64,000 nucleotides of DNA from Clostridia bacterium (GTDB taxonomy: Bacteria; Bacillota; Clostridia; Oscillospirales; Acutalibacteraceae), in contig JAFXFC010000011.1 of the NCBI GenBank assembly GCA_017513525.1, positions 58,469 through 122,468 of the forward strand. Reading direction: 5' to 3'. The notes under the pieces were generated by a model that was given only the letters and a program-made list of their open reading frames with translations, had not been told where the DNA came from and did no database searches. The position numbers and the translations under genes were made by a program. This document shows positions 54,745-64,000 of this stretch, one piece after another. Each line of letters opens with the position of its first letter. The stretch's first letter is position 1.

Positions 54745-55518
54745 ATGAAACAGAAAAAAGTTTTGATTGCAGAGGAAAACGGAGAGTTTCTCAAAAATAT
54801 GCTGGCATCCTTCAGAAGCTTTGGCTTTGAATGTATAAGTGTACCGAAAAACGGGGAAGAAACGGTTGCGGCAATTGAAAAATATCATCCCGATATTGTG
54901 GTAATGGAAGCTTTTATGGCAAGGCTGGATGCACTCGCTGTATTAAAGCTTATTCCGTCAATGAAGTTATCGACGAAGCCATACATAGTTGTGCTTTCAA
55001 ATGCAGATAACGGAATTTTTGAGCAACAGCTGCTTAACGCAGGTGCAGATTATTACTTTATAAAGCCTGTTGATGTAGGAATGCTTACAGAAAGAGTAGC
55101 TCAGCTTACAGGGTGGGACCCCAAAGGCGGCAATATTATAAAAATGCGTGGAAATAATGAACCCGATCTCGAAGTTATAGTTTCGGATATAATGCACGAG
55201 CTTGGAGTTCCTGCTCATATTAAGGGTTATCAATATTTAAGAGATGCGATAATTCTTTCCGTTAATTCTCCCGATATGATGAATTCCGTAACAAAAGTTT
55301 TATATCCCACCGTTGCAAAGCATTTTGATACAACATCATCAAGAGTAGAAAGAGCAATCCGCCATGCAATTGAGGTTGCTTGGGACAGGGGAGATATAGA
55401 TGTTCTCAGCTCCTATTTCGGATACACAATCCAGAACACAAGAGGCAAGCCGACTAACAGCGAATTTATAGCCATGATTGCCGATAAGCTTCGTCTGAAG
55501 CTCAAGAAAATATCATAA
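54745..55518 (+). CDS. spo0A: Spo0A-family response regulator with altered phosphorylation site
   Basis: This 257-residue protein has the layout of Spo0A, the master regulator of sporulation entry. The C-terminal DNA-binding domain is well kept, with TSSRVERAIRHAIEVAWDRG and KPTNSEFIAMIADKLRL. The N-terminal receiver domain has the correct fold and the conserved Lys (FIKPVD), but its phosphorylation pocket is changed. The acidic pair is Glu10-Glu11 instead of Asp-Asp. The phosphoacceptor Asp is Glu55 (VVMEAFMARLDALAVL, where Spo0A normally has LDIIMPHLDGLAVL). The following Pro and Gly are both Ala. It therefore cannot be phosphorylated in the usual way and may be permanently active or controlled otherwise. 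It is monocistronic, without the usual neighbour spoIVB. Confidence 0.88.
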   Translation: MKQKKVLIAEENGEFLKNMLASFRSFGFECISVPKNGEETVAAIEKYHPDIVVMEAFMARLDALAVLKLIPSMKLSTKPYIVVLSNADNGIFEQQLLNAGADYYFIKPVDVGMLTERVAQLTGWDPKGGNIIKMRGNNEPDLEVIVSDIMHELGVPAHIKGYQYLRDAIILSVNSPDMMNSVTKVLYPTVAKHFDTTSSRVERAIRHAIEVAWDRGDIDVLSSYFGYTIQNTRGKPTNSEFIAMIADKLRLKLKKIS

Positions 55519-55521
55519 CAA

Positions 55522-55567
55522 AATGTGCGAAGGACAGTTTTATTTCCTTCGCGCATTATTTTTTTTA
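55522..55567 (+). terminator. Rho-independent terminator after the Spo0A homologue
   Basis: AATGTGCGAAGGA pairs with TCCTTCGCGCATT and is followed by a long T run. Confidence 0.85.
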
Positions 55568-55626
55568 CTGTTATAATTTTGTTGACCTGATACTAAATCA
55601 GATATAAAATAATTTTGGTGATATAA

Positions 55627-56307
55627 ATGAGGGAATATATAAAAAAAGAGCTTTTCAGTCTTCAGGATAAAAGCTATAAAGAATTTCACAGCCGCCTTAT
55701 TCCGAATATTGAGAGTGAAAGAATTATAGGGGTCAGAATTCCCGAATTGCGAAATCTTGCTAAAAGATTTATAAAAGAGGGAAGGGCAGAGGCTTTTATA
55801 AAAGATCTTCCTCATATTTTTTATGAAGAAAACAATCTGCACGCATTCATATTAGAACAGATAAAAGACTATGATCTTCTTATAAGTGAACTTGAGCGGT
55901 TCCTTCCATATATTGATAATTGGGCAACCTGTGACAGCTTAAGACCTAAAGTTTTTCAGAGAAACACGGAAAGACTATTAAGTGAAGCGGAAAAATGGAT
56001 GAATTCCTCACACGAATACACAGTCCGATTCGGTATAGAGGTATTAATGATATATTATCTCGATGAGCATTTTAGTGAAGAATATCCTTTGAAAGTGGCT
56101 GAAATCAAAAGCGATAAATATTATATAAATATGATGATAGCATGGTATTTTGCCACTGCCCTTGCAAAACAGTGGAATGCGATTATCCCTTATATTGAAC
56201 AAAATAGCCTTTCACAATGGGTTCATAATAAAACAATACAAAAAGCTATAGAAAGCTACAGAATAACCCCTGAGCAAAAGAAGTATCTGAAAACTCTTAA
56301 AAGATAA
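55627..56307 (+). CDS. DNA alkylation repair family protein (AlkD-like)
   Basis: This 226-residue all-helical protein fits the HEAT-repeat DNA glycosylase family of AlkD. It has RIIGVRIPELRNLAKRF, IDNWATCDSLRPKVF (with the Trp and Asp typical of the DNA-binding groove) and YYINMMIAWYFATALAKQW. Such enzymes remove N3- and N7-alkylated purines, but many members have unproven activity. A weak ribosome binding site (GGTGAT) lies before the ATG. It lies before uvrB, though each seems to have its own promoter. Confidence 0.85.
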   Translation: MREYIKKELFSLQDKSYKEFHSRLIPNIESERIIGVRIPELRNLAKRFIKEGRAEAFIKDLPHIFYEENNLHAFILEQIKDYDLLISELERFLPYIDNWATCDSLRPKVFQRNTERLLSEAEKWMNSSHEYTVRFGIEVLMIYYLDEHFSEEYPLKVAEIKSDKYYINMMIAWYFATALAKQWNAIIPYIEQNSLSQWVHNKTIQKAIESYRITPEQKKYLKTLKR

Positions 56308-56331
56308 AAAGAACATTTGTTCATTTTTCTA

Positions 56332-56361
56332 TTTACTTTTATATAGTTTTTGTGGTATACT
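56332..56361 (+). promoter_or_regulatory. Promoter of uvrB-uvrA
   Basis: TTTACT (56332-56337) and TATACT (56356-56361) are separated by 18 bases, 30 bases before the uvrB start. I see no clear LexA (SOS) box. Confidence 0.5.
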
Positions 56362-56391
56362 TATAATATAATCTATTTTTACGGAGACGGT

Positions 56392-58356
56392 ATGGAAAAG
56401 TTTAAGTTGGTATCTGAATATAAGCCTATGGGAGATCAGCCGCAGGCTATAAAGGAGCTCGCATACGGTGTCAATAATGGCTATAAGGAGCAGACGCTTT
56501 TAGGTGTTACGGGCTCAGGTAAGACCTTTACAATGGCGAATATTATTGCTGAGGTAAACCGTCCCACTCTTGTTCTGGCACATAATAAGACACTTGCGGC
56601 ACAGCTTTGCTCGGAATTCAGGGAATTTTTTCCCGAAAATGCAGTTGAATATTTTGTATCCTATTATGACTATTATCAACCCGAAGCATATATTGCTTCA
56701 ACAGATACTTATATTGAAAAGGACTCTGCGATAAATGATGAAATAGACCGTCTTCGTCATTCTGCTACTTCTGCTTTGTCCGAAAGAAGGGATGTAATTA
56801 TAGTTGCGAGTGTATCGTGTATATATTCTCTCGGTAATCCTATCGACTATAAAAACATGGTCATCTCTCTTCGTACAGGTATGGAAAAAAGCCGTGATGA
56901 GCTGCTTGAAAAGCTGGTTGAAATACAGTATGAAAGAAATGATATCAATTTCATCCGAAATAAGTTCAGAGTCAAAGGTGATGTGGTTGACATTTTCCCT
57001 GTTTATAATAGCGAAAATGCCATAAGAGTTGAATTTTTCGGTGATGAGATAGATAAGATCTGTGAAATAAACCCTCTTACGGGAGAAATAAAAACAGTTC
57101 TTTCCCATGTGGCAATTTATCCTGCTTCTCACTATGTTGTTTCTCCCGAGAAACTCGATACTGCCGTTAAGGAGATAATGGCAGAAATGGAAGAGAGGGA
57201 AGAGTGGTTTAAATCTCAGGGAAAGCTTATAGAAGCACAGCGTATCAGACAGAGAACGGAATACGATATGGAGATGCTTCTTGAAACAGGCTTCTGCAAG
57301 GGAATTGAAAACTATTCAAGAATAATGTCCGACAGAGCGCCGGGTTCTGCGCCCTTTACACTGTTAGACTTCTTCCCCGAAGATTTCCTTCTTTTTGTTG
57401 ACGAATCCCATGTAACTCTGCCGCAGGTCAGAGGTATGTTCGGCGGAGATAAATCAAGAAAGGATTCTCTTATAGAATTCGGCTTCAGACTTCCTTCTGC
57501 TTACGATAACAGACCGCTTACTTTTAATGAATTCTATGAAAAAACAGGTCAGAAGATATTTGTAAGTGCAACACCGGGTGAACTTGAAAAGAATCTCAGT
57601 GTTCACACCGCTGAGCAGATAATAAGACCTACGGGACTTCTTGATCCCGAAATTGAAGTGCGCCCCGTTGACGGTCAGATAGATGATCTTATAGGCGAGA
57701 TAAATGAAAGAGTAGCTAAGAAAGAAAGAGTGCTTGTTACTACTCTTACAAAAGCTATGGCAGAAAATCTTACGGATTATCTTTCCGATTACGGTATAAA
57801 AGTCCGTTATATGCACTACGACATTGATACAATGGAGAGAATGGAAATCATAAGAGATCTTCGTATCGGTGAATTTGATGTTCTTGTCGGAATAAACCTG
57901 TTAAGAGAAGGACTTGATTTACCTGAGGTGTCGCTGGTTGTTATTCTTGATGCAGATAAAGAGGGCTTTTTGCGTTCAGAAACTTCACTTATACAGACTG
58001 TCGGCAGAGCTGCAAGAAACTCGGAAGGTAAAGTTATTATGTATGCGGATTCTGTTACTCCTTCAATGGAAAGAGCAATAACGGAAACCTACAGAAGAAG
58101 AGAAAAACAGCAGAAATATAATGAAGAAAACGGTATCGTTCCCAAAACCATAGTTAAGGGAATAAGAGAAATAATTGAAATTTCCAATACTCATAAGAAA
58201 GCCGGAAAAGCTAACGGCATGAAGCTTTCAAGAAGAGAAAGAGAAATGCTTATAAATCAGCTTACCAAGGAAATGAAGGCTGCAGCAAAGATACTTGATT
58301 TTGAAAATGCTGCTTATTTAAGAGATAAAATAAAACAGTTGCAAGAGGTTGAATGA
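56392..58356 (+). CDS. uvrB: Excinuclease ABC subunit B
   Basis: This 654-residue helicase-like protein verifies DNA damage in nucleotide excision repair. Walker A is [15 protein letters not shown]. The beta-hairpin region that inserts in DNA is [15 protein letters not shown]. Helicase motifs DESH, SATPG and QTVGRAARN follow. The C-terminal UvrC-binding UVR motif lies near the end ([20 protein letters not shown]). The ATG at 56392 follows GGAG; the open frame back to 56350 has no site. It ends 4 bp before uvrA. Confidence 0.97.
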   Translation: MEKFKLVSEYKPMGDQPQAIKELAYGVNNGYKEQTLLGVTGSGKTFTMANIIAEVNRPTLVLAHNKTLAAQLCSEFREFFPENAVEYFVSYYDYYQPEAYIASTDTYIEKDSAINDEIDRLRHSATSALSERRDVIIVASVSCIYSLGNPIDYKNMVISLRTGMEKSRDELLEKLVEIQYERNDINFIRNKFRVKGDVVDIFPVYNSENAIRVEFFGDEIDKICEINPLTGEIKTVLSHVAIYPASHYVVSPEKLDTAVKEIMAEMEEREEWFKSQGKLIEAQRIRQRTEYDMEMLLETGFCKGIENYSRIMSDRAPGSAPFTLLDFFPEDFLLFVDESHVTLPQVRGMFGGDKSRKDSLIEFGFRLPSAYDNRPLTFNEFYEKTGQKIFVSATPGELEKNLSVHTAEQIIRPTGLLDPEIEVRPVDGQIDDLIGEINERVAKKERVLVTTLTKAMAENLTDYLSDYGIKVRYMHYDIDTMERMEIIRDLRIGEFDVLVGINLLREGLDLPEVSLVVILDADKEGFLRSETSLIQTVGRAARNSEGKVIMYADSVTPSMERAITETYRRREKQQKYNEENGIVPKTIVKGIREIIEISNTHKKAGKANGMKLSRREREMLINQLTKEMKAAAKILDFENAAYLRDKIKQLQEVE

Positions 58357-58360
58357 GAAA

Positions 58361-61186
58361 ATGGCACAGAAGGTAATAAAAATTGTCGGTGCAAAGGAGC
58401 ATAACTTAAAGGATGTTTCGCTTGAAATACCAAGGGACAAGCTTGTGGTTTTCACAGGTCTTTCAGGTTCGGGTAAATCCACCCTTGCATTTGATACCAT
58501 ATATGCAGAAGGACAAAGACGGTATGTTGAATCTCTTTCATCGTATGCCAGACAATTTTTAGGTCAGATGGAAAAGCCCAATGTTGAGCTCATTGAAGGG
58601 CTTTCTCCTGCAATATCTATTGACCAGAAAACTACATCTAAAAATCCCCGTTCAACCGTCGGAACGGTAACGGAAATATATGATTACCTGCGACTTCTTT
58701 TTGCGAGAGCGGGTATTCCTCACTGTCCCGTGTGCGGTAAAGAGATACGCCCTCAGACCGTTGATCAGATGACGGATAAGGTCATGGCACTTGACATGGG
58801 GACTAAATTTATGATAATGGCACCCGTTGTAAGAAGCCGTAAGGGAGAGCACGTCAAAATTCTTGAGGATGCAAGAAAAGCAGGCTTTGTAAGAGCAAGA
58901 ATAGACGGTGAAATGCGTGAGCTTTCTGAGGAAATAAAGCTCAGTAAAACAAATAAGCATGTGATTGAAATAGTAGTTGACCGTCTTGTTGTAAAAGAAG
59001 GCATCAAATCGAGAGTTTCGGACTCACTTGAAACTGCATTAAAGCTCAGTGAGGGGATAGTGCTTGTAAGTATTATTGACGGCGAAGAGATGCTCTTTTC
59101 GCAAAATTATTCCTGTCCCGATCATAATGTGGGAATCGGAGAATTAAGTCCCCGTCTTTTCTCCTTTAATAACCCCTTTGGAGCATGTCCTAAATGTGCG
59201 GGACTCGGAATTTTTAAAAAGGTTGCTCCCGAGCTTATTATCCCCGATAAGAAGCTTTCTATAAATAAAGGCGCTATAAAGGGATGCGGCTGGACTAACG
59301 AAAAATACGGCTCTATAGCAAGAATGTATCTTGAGGGTATTGCTAAAAAATACGGCTTTTCAATGGATGATCCCATAAAAGATATCCCGACTGAAGCAGT
59401 GAATGCTATTCTTTACGGTACGGGAGAAGAAAAGCTTAAGCTAAAAAGAAGTTTTCATACAGGCACAACGGAATATGAAGCTCCGTTCGAGGGCATTGTA
59501 AACAATCTTGAACGCCGCTACAGAGAGTCGAACAGCGAGTGGGCAAGGTGGGAAATTGAGCTTTTTATGTTTGACCATGAATGTCCCGAATGTATGGGTG
59601 CAAGGCTTAAAAAAGAAATACTTGCCGTAACGGTGGGCGGACTTAATATCAATGAATTTACAAAGCTTTCTGTTTCCGATGAAATAAAGTTTTTGAATGA
59701 ATTAAAGCTTTCTGAACGAGAGCATTTTATTGCAGACGGTATTATAAAGGAAATAAGAGCAAGACTTGAGTTTTTAGAAAAAGTCGGTCTTGATTATCTG
59801 ACACTTTCCCGTTCTTCGGGAACTCTTTCAGGCGGTGAAAGCCAGAGAATCAGACTTGCAACTCAGATAGGTTCTGCTCTTACGGGGGTTTTGTATGTTC
59901 TTGATGAGCCAAGCATCGGTCTTCATCAGAGAGATAATGAAAAGCTGATAGGCACACTTAAGAATCTCCGTGACCTCGGTAACACTCTTATTGTTGTTGA
60001 GCATGACGAGGATACTATGAAAAATGCCGATTATATCGTTGATATAGGACCGGGTGCCGGAATTCACGGCGGTGAAATAGTAGCCGCAGGCACACTTGAT
60101 GACATAAAAAAATGTCACCGTTCCATAACGGGACAGTATCTTGTCGGTGAAAAAACAATTGAAGTGCCAAAAGTCAGAAGAAGCGGAAATGGTAAGTTTT
60201 TGAAAATTCTCGGTGCCGCACAGAATAATCTGAAAAATATAGATGTTACCTTCCCCTTAGGAAAATTTATTGCCGTAACGGGTGTTTCTGGGTCGGGTAA
60301 ATCCTCTCTTATCAATGAAATACTTTATAAGCAGCTTGCAAATGAGCTTAACGGTGCAAAGAAATTCCCCGGAAAAAATGACGGATTTGAGGGAATAGAA
60401 AATCTCGATAAGGTAATAGATATCGACCAGTCACCAATCGGCAGAACACCCCGTTCAAATCCCGCAACATATACGGGTGCTTTTACAGACATAAGAAAGC
60501 TGTTTTCAGAAACTACCGATGCGAAAATAAAAGGCTATGCCCCCGGAAGATTTTCTTTCAATGTTTCGGGCGGCAGATGTGAAGCCTGCTCGGGTGACGG
60601 TATAGTAAAAATCGAAATGCACTTTTTAGCTGATGTTTATGTGCCGTGTGAAGTATGTAAGGGTGCAAGATATAACCGTGAAACTCTTGAAGTCAGATAT
60701 AAGGGCAAGAATATCAGCGAAGTCCTTGATATGACAGTTGAAGAAGGGCTTCATTTCTTCGAAAATCAGCCTGCAATAAGAAGAAAGCTTCAGACTCTTT
60801 TTGATGTAGGACTCGGATATATAAGCATAGGTCAGCCTGCAACTCAGCTTTCGGGCGGTGAGGCGCAAAGAGTAAAGCTTGCAACAGAGCTTTCAAGGAG
60901 ACCCAGCGGAAAAACCATGTATATACTTGATGAGCCTACAACGGGACTTCATACTGCAGATGTCCACAAGCTTATAGAGGTTCTGCAAAAGCTTGTTGAC
61001 ACGGGTAACACTGTTATTGTTATTGAGCATAACCTTGATGTGATAAAGAGTGCCGACCATATTATAGATTTAGGTCCCGAGGGCGGCTTCAGAGGCGGTG
61101 AAATTATAGCCGAGGGAACTCCCGAAGAAGTAGCAAAAAATGAAAGAAGCTTTACCGGAATATATCTTAAAAAAATGTTAGAATAA
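58361..61186 (+). CDS. uvrA: Excinuclease ABC subunit A
   Basis: This 941-residue protein finds DNA damage with UvrB. It has two ABC modules: Walker [17 protein letters not shown] and a second [15 protein letters not shown] near residue 640, with signatures [16 protein letters not shown] and [16 protein letters not shown]. The zinc modules show CPVCG, CPEC..C-type and [16 protein letters not shown] patterns. ATG 58361 is chosen; a TTG at 58349 lies directly on the AGAGG site. A strong terminator follows, so uvrB-uvrA form a two-gene unit. Confidence 0.97.
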   Translation: MAQKVIKIVGAKEHNLKDVSLEIPRDKLVVFTGLSGSGKSTLAFDTIYAEGQRRYVESLSSYARQFLGQMEKPNVELIEGLSPAISIDQKTTSKNPRSTVGTVTEIYDYLRLLFARAGIPHCPVCGKEIRPQTVDQMTDKVMALDMGTKFMIMAPVVRSRKGEHVKILEDARKAGFVRARIDGEMRELSEEIKLSKTNKHVIEIVVDRLVVKEGIKSRVSDSLETALKLSEGIVLVSIIDGEEMLFSQNYSCPDHNVGIGELSPRLFSFNNPFGACPKCAGLGIFKKVAPELIIPDKKLSINKGAIKGCGWTNEKYGSIARMYLEGIAKKYGFSMDDPIKDIPTEAVNAILYGTGEEKLKLKRSFHTGTTEYEAPFEGIVNNLERRYRESNSEWARWEIELFMFDHECPECMGARLKKEILAVTVGGLNINEFTKLSVSDEIKFLNELKLSEREHFIADGIIKEIRARLEFLEKVGLDYLTLSRSSGTLSGGESQRIRLATQIGSALTGVLYVLDEPSIGLHQRDNEKLIGTLKNLRDLGNTLIVVEHDEDTMKNADYIVDIGPGAGIHGGEIVAAGTLDDIKKCHRSITGQYLVGEKTIEVPKVRRSGNGKFLKILGAAQNNLKNIDVTFPLGKFIAVTGVSGSGKSSLINEILYKQLANELNGAKKFPGKNDGFEGIENLDKVIDIDQSPIGRTPRSNPATYTGAFTDIRKLFSETTDAKIKGYAPGRFSFNVSGGRCEACSGDGIVKIEMHFLADVYVPCEVCKGARYNRETLEVRYKGKNISEVLDMTVEEGLHFFENQPAIRRKLQTLFDVGLGYISIGQPATQLSGGEAQRVKLATELSRRPSGKTMYILDEPTTGLHTADVHKLIEVLQKLVDTGNTVIVIEHNLDVIKSADHIIDLGPEGGFRGGEIIAEGTPEEVAKNERSFTGIYLKKMLE

Positions 61187-61189
61187 ATG

Positions 61190-61227
61190 AAAAACTGCCG
61201 CAGTCCTTGTAATTGCGGCAGTTTTTT
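61190..61227 (+). terminator. Rho-independent terminator (bidirectional) after uvrA
   Basis: AAAACTGCCGCA pairs with TGCGGCAGTTTT, with T6 on the plus strand and a T run on the minus strand. It also serves the convergent beta-lactamase-fold gene. Confidence 0.9.
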
Positions 61228-61243
61228 GTTGCTAAAAAAATAA

Positions 61244-62854
61244 TTATTTGTTATACTTTATCTTACCTTTAAGAGTAGGTTCTAAAAGATTGGGACCGAA
61301 ACGGAACAAGGGGATTATTTTATCACTTATCTTTTTGTTACCTACAAGAGATTCAAAAGCACCGGCAAGTGACATTGCAATAGTGTAAATTCCCGGTTCA
61401 CTTGAAGGCTTCATTTTTACCTTACCGTTTTCAAAGAATTTAATATTAAGATTTCTTTTTGAGATAGTTTCAATGGGCCTTATCTGAAGATAAAGTCTAT
61501 CTCTTTCAAGCCACTGTGCCGTGGAGCAGACCTTATAATCAATTTGTCCCAGACGCATTGTGCCGTAACGGTATCTTCCGTCTAACCCTAATGGAATGGT
61601 ATTTGTTTCATCTCCCTCGCTCCAGGTTACTGTGCAATCGGTTTTTCCGAAGCGGAAGCTCATTTTGTCAATATTTCCTGCTTTGTCTGTTGTCATATAA
61701 GTTACTGCAAGCGGCAGCATGCTCATGGGAAATCCTATAAGATTTAAGAATATCTTTTTTCTGAAATGTATCTCACAGCCTTGAATTTTTTCTTCATAGC
61801 TTGAATCTGAAAGACGGGGGAGAATATCTATAACGGCAGACTCCAATTTTTCTTTAAGTCCGGGATAAGAGGTGTCTTCTTTGCTGTTTTCATCAATAAA
61901 GGCGGCAGGGAAGTATTTCCACAGAAAATCACGGCTTACCTGTTGCTGTGCAATGGCTGATGTTACAACAAGTACTGCATCGTAATCTTCAAAAACTATG
62001 CCGAACTGAGAGAAGAGTCCGTCGGCACGGTAGCCGTTGAAATATTTACATCGCCATAAACAGCAGCCGTAACCCACGGCAGCATCTGCATCAGTTTCTC
62101 TCGGAGTATCTATTCTTTCCTCGGAAGCAAATTTTACCCATTCTTCGGTTAAAATTCTTTCACCGTTATATATTCCGCCGTTCGCATATGTGAGCATGAT
62201 TTTGGCGAGATCCTCTGTTTTGAGATAAAGTCCCCAGCCTCCTGCTTCAATGCCGTAGGAGTCTGTTTCCCAGAAAGGATAGTCAATTCCCAACGGCTCA
62301 AAAAGTCTCGGACGAAGAAACTCTCTCATGCAAAGTCCTGTAGCTCTTTTAATTATAGCTGAGAGCATATATATATTCTCGTTTATGTAACGGAATTCTT
62401 TTCCGGGTTCATTATACCATGGGGATGAAAAATAGTATTCCATCCAGTTACCTTTACTTTTATCTGCAAAAACGCTCGGATCTTTACCGCTCGTCATTGT
62501 GACAAGATGCTCAACGGTGAGTGTTTCAAGATATTTATCATTGAGCTTTTCTGTATAATCGGGGAAGAAGTCCTTGACTTTATCGCTAAGAGATAAAAAT
62601 CCCTCTTGAACAGCGAGAGCTATAGCTGTTGCCGTTACTGTTTTGCTGACAGAATACATAGCGTGCGGTCTTCCTGCTGTGAAAGGCGCTCTGTAGCATT
62701 CAGCCGCAACCTTTCCGTGTCGGATGACCATAAAGGAATGATAATCCATTCCGCTTTTTTCCATATCATCAAGAAATTCTACGATAGCCTTTGAAGATAC
62801 TCCGACTTCTTCGGGGAGGACAGCTCTCGGAATTGATTTATTGTCTGAATTCAT
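61244..62854 (-). CDS. Beta-lactamase-fold serine hydrolase with C-terminal extension
   Basis: This 536-residue protein has a class C beta-lactamase/esterase-type N-terminal domain (about 1-330). The active-site SxxK is Ser68 to Lys71 in YSVSKT. A YIN (in RYINENIY) stands where the YxN motif is expected, and the TSGKDP region precedes it. The last 200 residues are a beta-rich part that I do not recognise. There is no signal peptide, so it is probably cytoplasmic and not a resistance enzyme. Members act as esterases, D-aminopeptidases or on unknown esters. AAGAAAGG stands before the ATG. It is a single gene convergent with uvrA. Confidence 0.8.
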   Translation of the reverse strand: MNSDNKSIPRAVLPEEVGVSSKAIVEFLDDMEKSGMDYHSFMVIRHGKVAAECYRAPFTAGRPHAMYSVSKTVTATAIALAVQEGFLSLSDKVKDFFPDYTEKLNDKYLETLTVEHLVTMTSGKDPSVFADKSKGNWMEYYFSSPWYNEPGKEFRYINENIYMLSAIIKRATGLCMREFLRPRLFEPLGIDYPFWETDSYGIEAGGWGLYLKTEDLAKIMLTYANGGIYNGERILTEEWVKFASEERIDTPRETDADAAVGYGCCLWRCKYFNGYRADGLFSQFGIVFEDYDAVLVVTSAIAQQQVSRDFLWKYFPAAFIDENSKEDTSYPGLKEKLESAVIDILPRLSDSSYEEKIQGCEIHFRKKIFLNLIGFPMSMLPLAVTYMTTDKAGNIDKMSFRFGKTDCTVTWSEGDETNTIPLGLDGRYRYGTMRLGQIDYKVCSTAQWLERDRLYLQIRPIETISKRNLNIKFFENGKVKMKPSSEPGIYTIAMSLAGAFESLVGNKKISDKIIPLFRFGPNLLEPTLKGKIKYNK

Positions 62855-62959
62855 ATACTGACCGCCTTTCTTATGGGTTAATTTTATTCTAATGTGTCAA
62901 TAATACAGCTTTTATGTCGAATTGTTAAATTTTTGTTATTAAAATTATGGAGAGGAATT

Positions 62960-63850
62960 ATGCCGAGAACTATTAATTATGAAATACCGCCAGAGCTTAA
63001 CGGTGAAAAACTGATAGTTTTTTTAAGAGGACATATAAAAATATCCGCAAGACTGTTGTCCAAGCTTAAAAATGATCCGTTGGGACTTTTAAGAAACGGT
63101 GAACATATAAGAACAGTTGACAAGGTGTTTACAGGGGATATTATCACCGTTAATTTCCCTGATGAAGCAGGAGATATTCCTCCGAGTGACTGTGATGATC
63201 TCTTAATAGTTTATGAGGATGAAGATATTCTTATTATCAATAAGTCTGCAGATATAGCAATGCACCCGACTCACAATCATCAGGGTGATACACTTGCGAA
63301 TAAAATAGCGGCATATTTTATAAGTAAAAATAAAAACATTGTTTTCCGTGCCGTGGGAAGACTCGATAAATGCACGTCGGGACTCGTTATAATAGCCTTG
63401 AATGCACATGCGGCAAATATTCTTTCAGAAAAAGTTGAAAAAGAATATATTGCTATAGCAGGCGGAGAGTTTCACGGAGAGGGCACGATAAATAAGCCTA
63501 TAATAAGACCCGATGCGGGAAAAACCTACCGCTGGGTAGGTGAGGGCGGTGAATATGCCGTAACGCATTGGAAAAGCATAATAACTGACGGGAAAAGAAC
63601 TGTTCTGAGAATTCATCTTGAAACAGGAAGAACGCATCAGATAAGAGTGCATTTTGCTTCTCTGGGAGCACCTCTTGCAGGTGATGATATGTACGGCTCA
63701 AAGGATTTTTCAATTGACCGTGCCGCACTTCACTGTGCAAGTCTTAAGTTTTTACATCCCGTAACAGGGAAGGAGCTTTTCTTTGAAGCACAACTTCCCG
63801 ACGATATGAAAAAAATAGAAAATGAAATAAAAAAATCAGCATCATGCTGA
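62960..63850 (+). CDS. RluA-family pseudouridine synthase
   Basis: This 296-residue enzyme changes uridine to pseudouridine in rRNA or tRNA. It has the N-terminal S4-like part, then VYEDEDILIINKSADIAMHP and the catalytic HRLD-type motif here GRLDKCTSGL with Asp136. The end part shows ETGRTHQIRVHFASLGAPLAGD, a strong family signature. GGAGAGG lies before the ATG at 62960. The first residue of the HRLD motif is Gly here, a common variant. Whether it acts like RluD, RluC or RluB cannot be told. Confidence 0.92.
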   Translation: MPRTINYEIPPELNGEKLIVFLRGHIKISARLLSKLKNDPLGLLRNGEHIRTVDKVFTGDIITVNFPDEAGDIPPSDCDDLLIVYEDEDILIINKSADIAMHPTHNHQGDTLANKIAAYFISKNKNIVFRAVGRLDKCTSGLVIIALNAHAANILSEKVEKEYIAIAGGEFHGEGTINKPIIRPDAGKTYRWVGEGGEYAVTHWKSIITDGKRTVLRIHLETGRTHQIRVHFASLGAPLAGDDMYGSKDFSIDRAALHCASLKFLHPVTGKELFFEAQLPDDMKKIENEIKKSASC

Positions 63851-63863
63851 TAAAAACAAAAAA

Positions 63864-63909
63864 GGGGCTGTATCAAAACATCTAAGACAGATGTTGTTGA
63901 TGCAGCCTC
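63864..63909 (-). terminator. Long hairpin after the pseudouridine synthase gene
   Basis: GGGGCTGTATCA pairs with TGATGCAGCCTC (two G-U pairs), with an inner ACATCT/AGATGT. On the minus strand it is followed by T6, so it could stop transcription entering from the right. Its size also fits the end of a mobile repeat. Confidence 0.55.
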
Positions 63910-63920
63910 TGAAATTTTAA

Positions 63921-63972
63921 TTATCAACACCAATTATGTGATTGTTGGTCACATTGTTGATAACTTTTTTCA
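63921..63972 (+). terminator. Rho-independent terminator of the pseudouridine synthase gene
   Basis: TTATCAACA pairs with TGTTGATAA, with an inner CCAA/TTGG, followed by CTTTTTT. Confidence 0.7.
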
Positions 63973-64000
63973 TAGCAAAGCTGAGGTTCTTTAGGAACCC

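Noticed and set aside
61244..62854. Antibiotic-resistance beta-lactamase
   Set aside because: The fold and SxxK are present, but there is no signal peptide, the protein is far too long and the third catalytic motif is not the KTG type. A housekeeping esterase or peptidase-like role is more likely.
63864..63909. Terminal inverted repeat of an insertion sequence
   Set aside because: The sequence resembles some insertion-sequence ends, but no partner end or transposase is in the window, and a hairpin terminator explains it equally well.
1..64000. tRNA, rRNA, CRISPR array, transposase or prophage genes
   Set aside because: I found no repeat-spacer pattern, no tRNA-like cloverleaf at the gene borders and no integrase or transposase motif. 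A dedicated tRNA search was not possible here.

Overview
The window looks like a chromosomal segment of an anaerobic, low-to-mid GC Firmicute of the class Clostridia, most likely an Oscillospiraceae/Ruminococcaceae-type gut or rumen bacterium. This rests on a Spo0A-family protein, a PerR-rubrerythrin pair, formate-tetrahydrofolate ligase, a DUF4364 protein, an archaeal-type prolyl-tRNA synthetase, a secreted protein ending in dockerin-like repeats, strong AGGAGG-type ribosome binding sites and frequent TTG/GTG starts. I found no rRNA, tRNA, transposase, CRISPR array or phage gene.

Layout. (1) 1-1080, minus: a partial DnaQ-type exonuclease and an Mrp-type Fe-S P-loop ATPase. (2) 1080-2293: a small DUF6054-like gene between two stretches of non-coding palindromic repeat DNA. 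(3) 2294-23180, all minus: about 21 kb of nucleotide synthesis. Transcription starts at pyrC and runs pyrC-carB-pyrK-pyrD-pyrF-pyrE-pyrB, then purE-purF-purM-purN-purO-like-AICARFT-purD-purL and fhs. All six UMP steps are present except the carA subunit; most IMP steps are present except purC and purB. (4) 23473-23685: a small lipoprotein. (5) 23866-36948, plus: a division and cell-wall (dcw) cluster, mraZ-rsmH-ftsL-pbp-murE-mraY-ftsW-murG-murA-ftsQ-ftsZ, with a MraZ-type operator at the front. (6) 37031-39116: a HAD hydrolase and proS. (7) 39117-41490: a repeat and a secreted dockerin-like protein. (8) 41893-47532: xanthine phosphoribosyltransferase plus a BMP-type nucleoside ABC importer. 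(9) 47663-53501: a DUF5696-like envelope protein, DUF4364 protein, PhoH, YbeY, Era and RecO. (10) 53597-54529: PerR-like regulator and rubrerythrin with Per boxes. (11) 54745-63850: Spo0A homologue, AlkD-like protein, uvrB-uvrA, a beta-lactamase-fold protein and an RluA-type pseudouridine synthase.

The genes form coherent modules: de novo pyrimidine and purine synthesis with the one-carbon donor enzyme fhs, purine salvage with nucleoside uptake, the septal and peptidoglycan machinery, and an oxidative-stress unit. The most interesting points are variants of well-known proteins. The Spo0A homologue has Glu where the phosphorylated Asp should be. The PurF homologue lacks the N-terminal nucleophilic Cys of its glutaminase domain. 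PyrB carries a C-terminal copy of only the zinc domain of PyrI. The last two purine steps are carried out by a stand-alone AICAR formyltransferase and an archaeal-type PurO cyclohydrolase. The non-coding DNA also holds a three-hairpin repeat whose two copies show compensatory base changes, one of them inside a 346-bp element with terminal inverted repeats.
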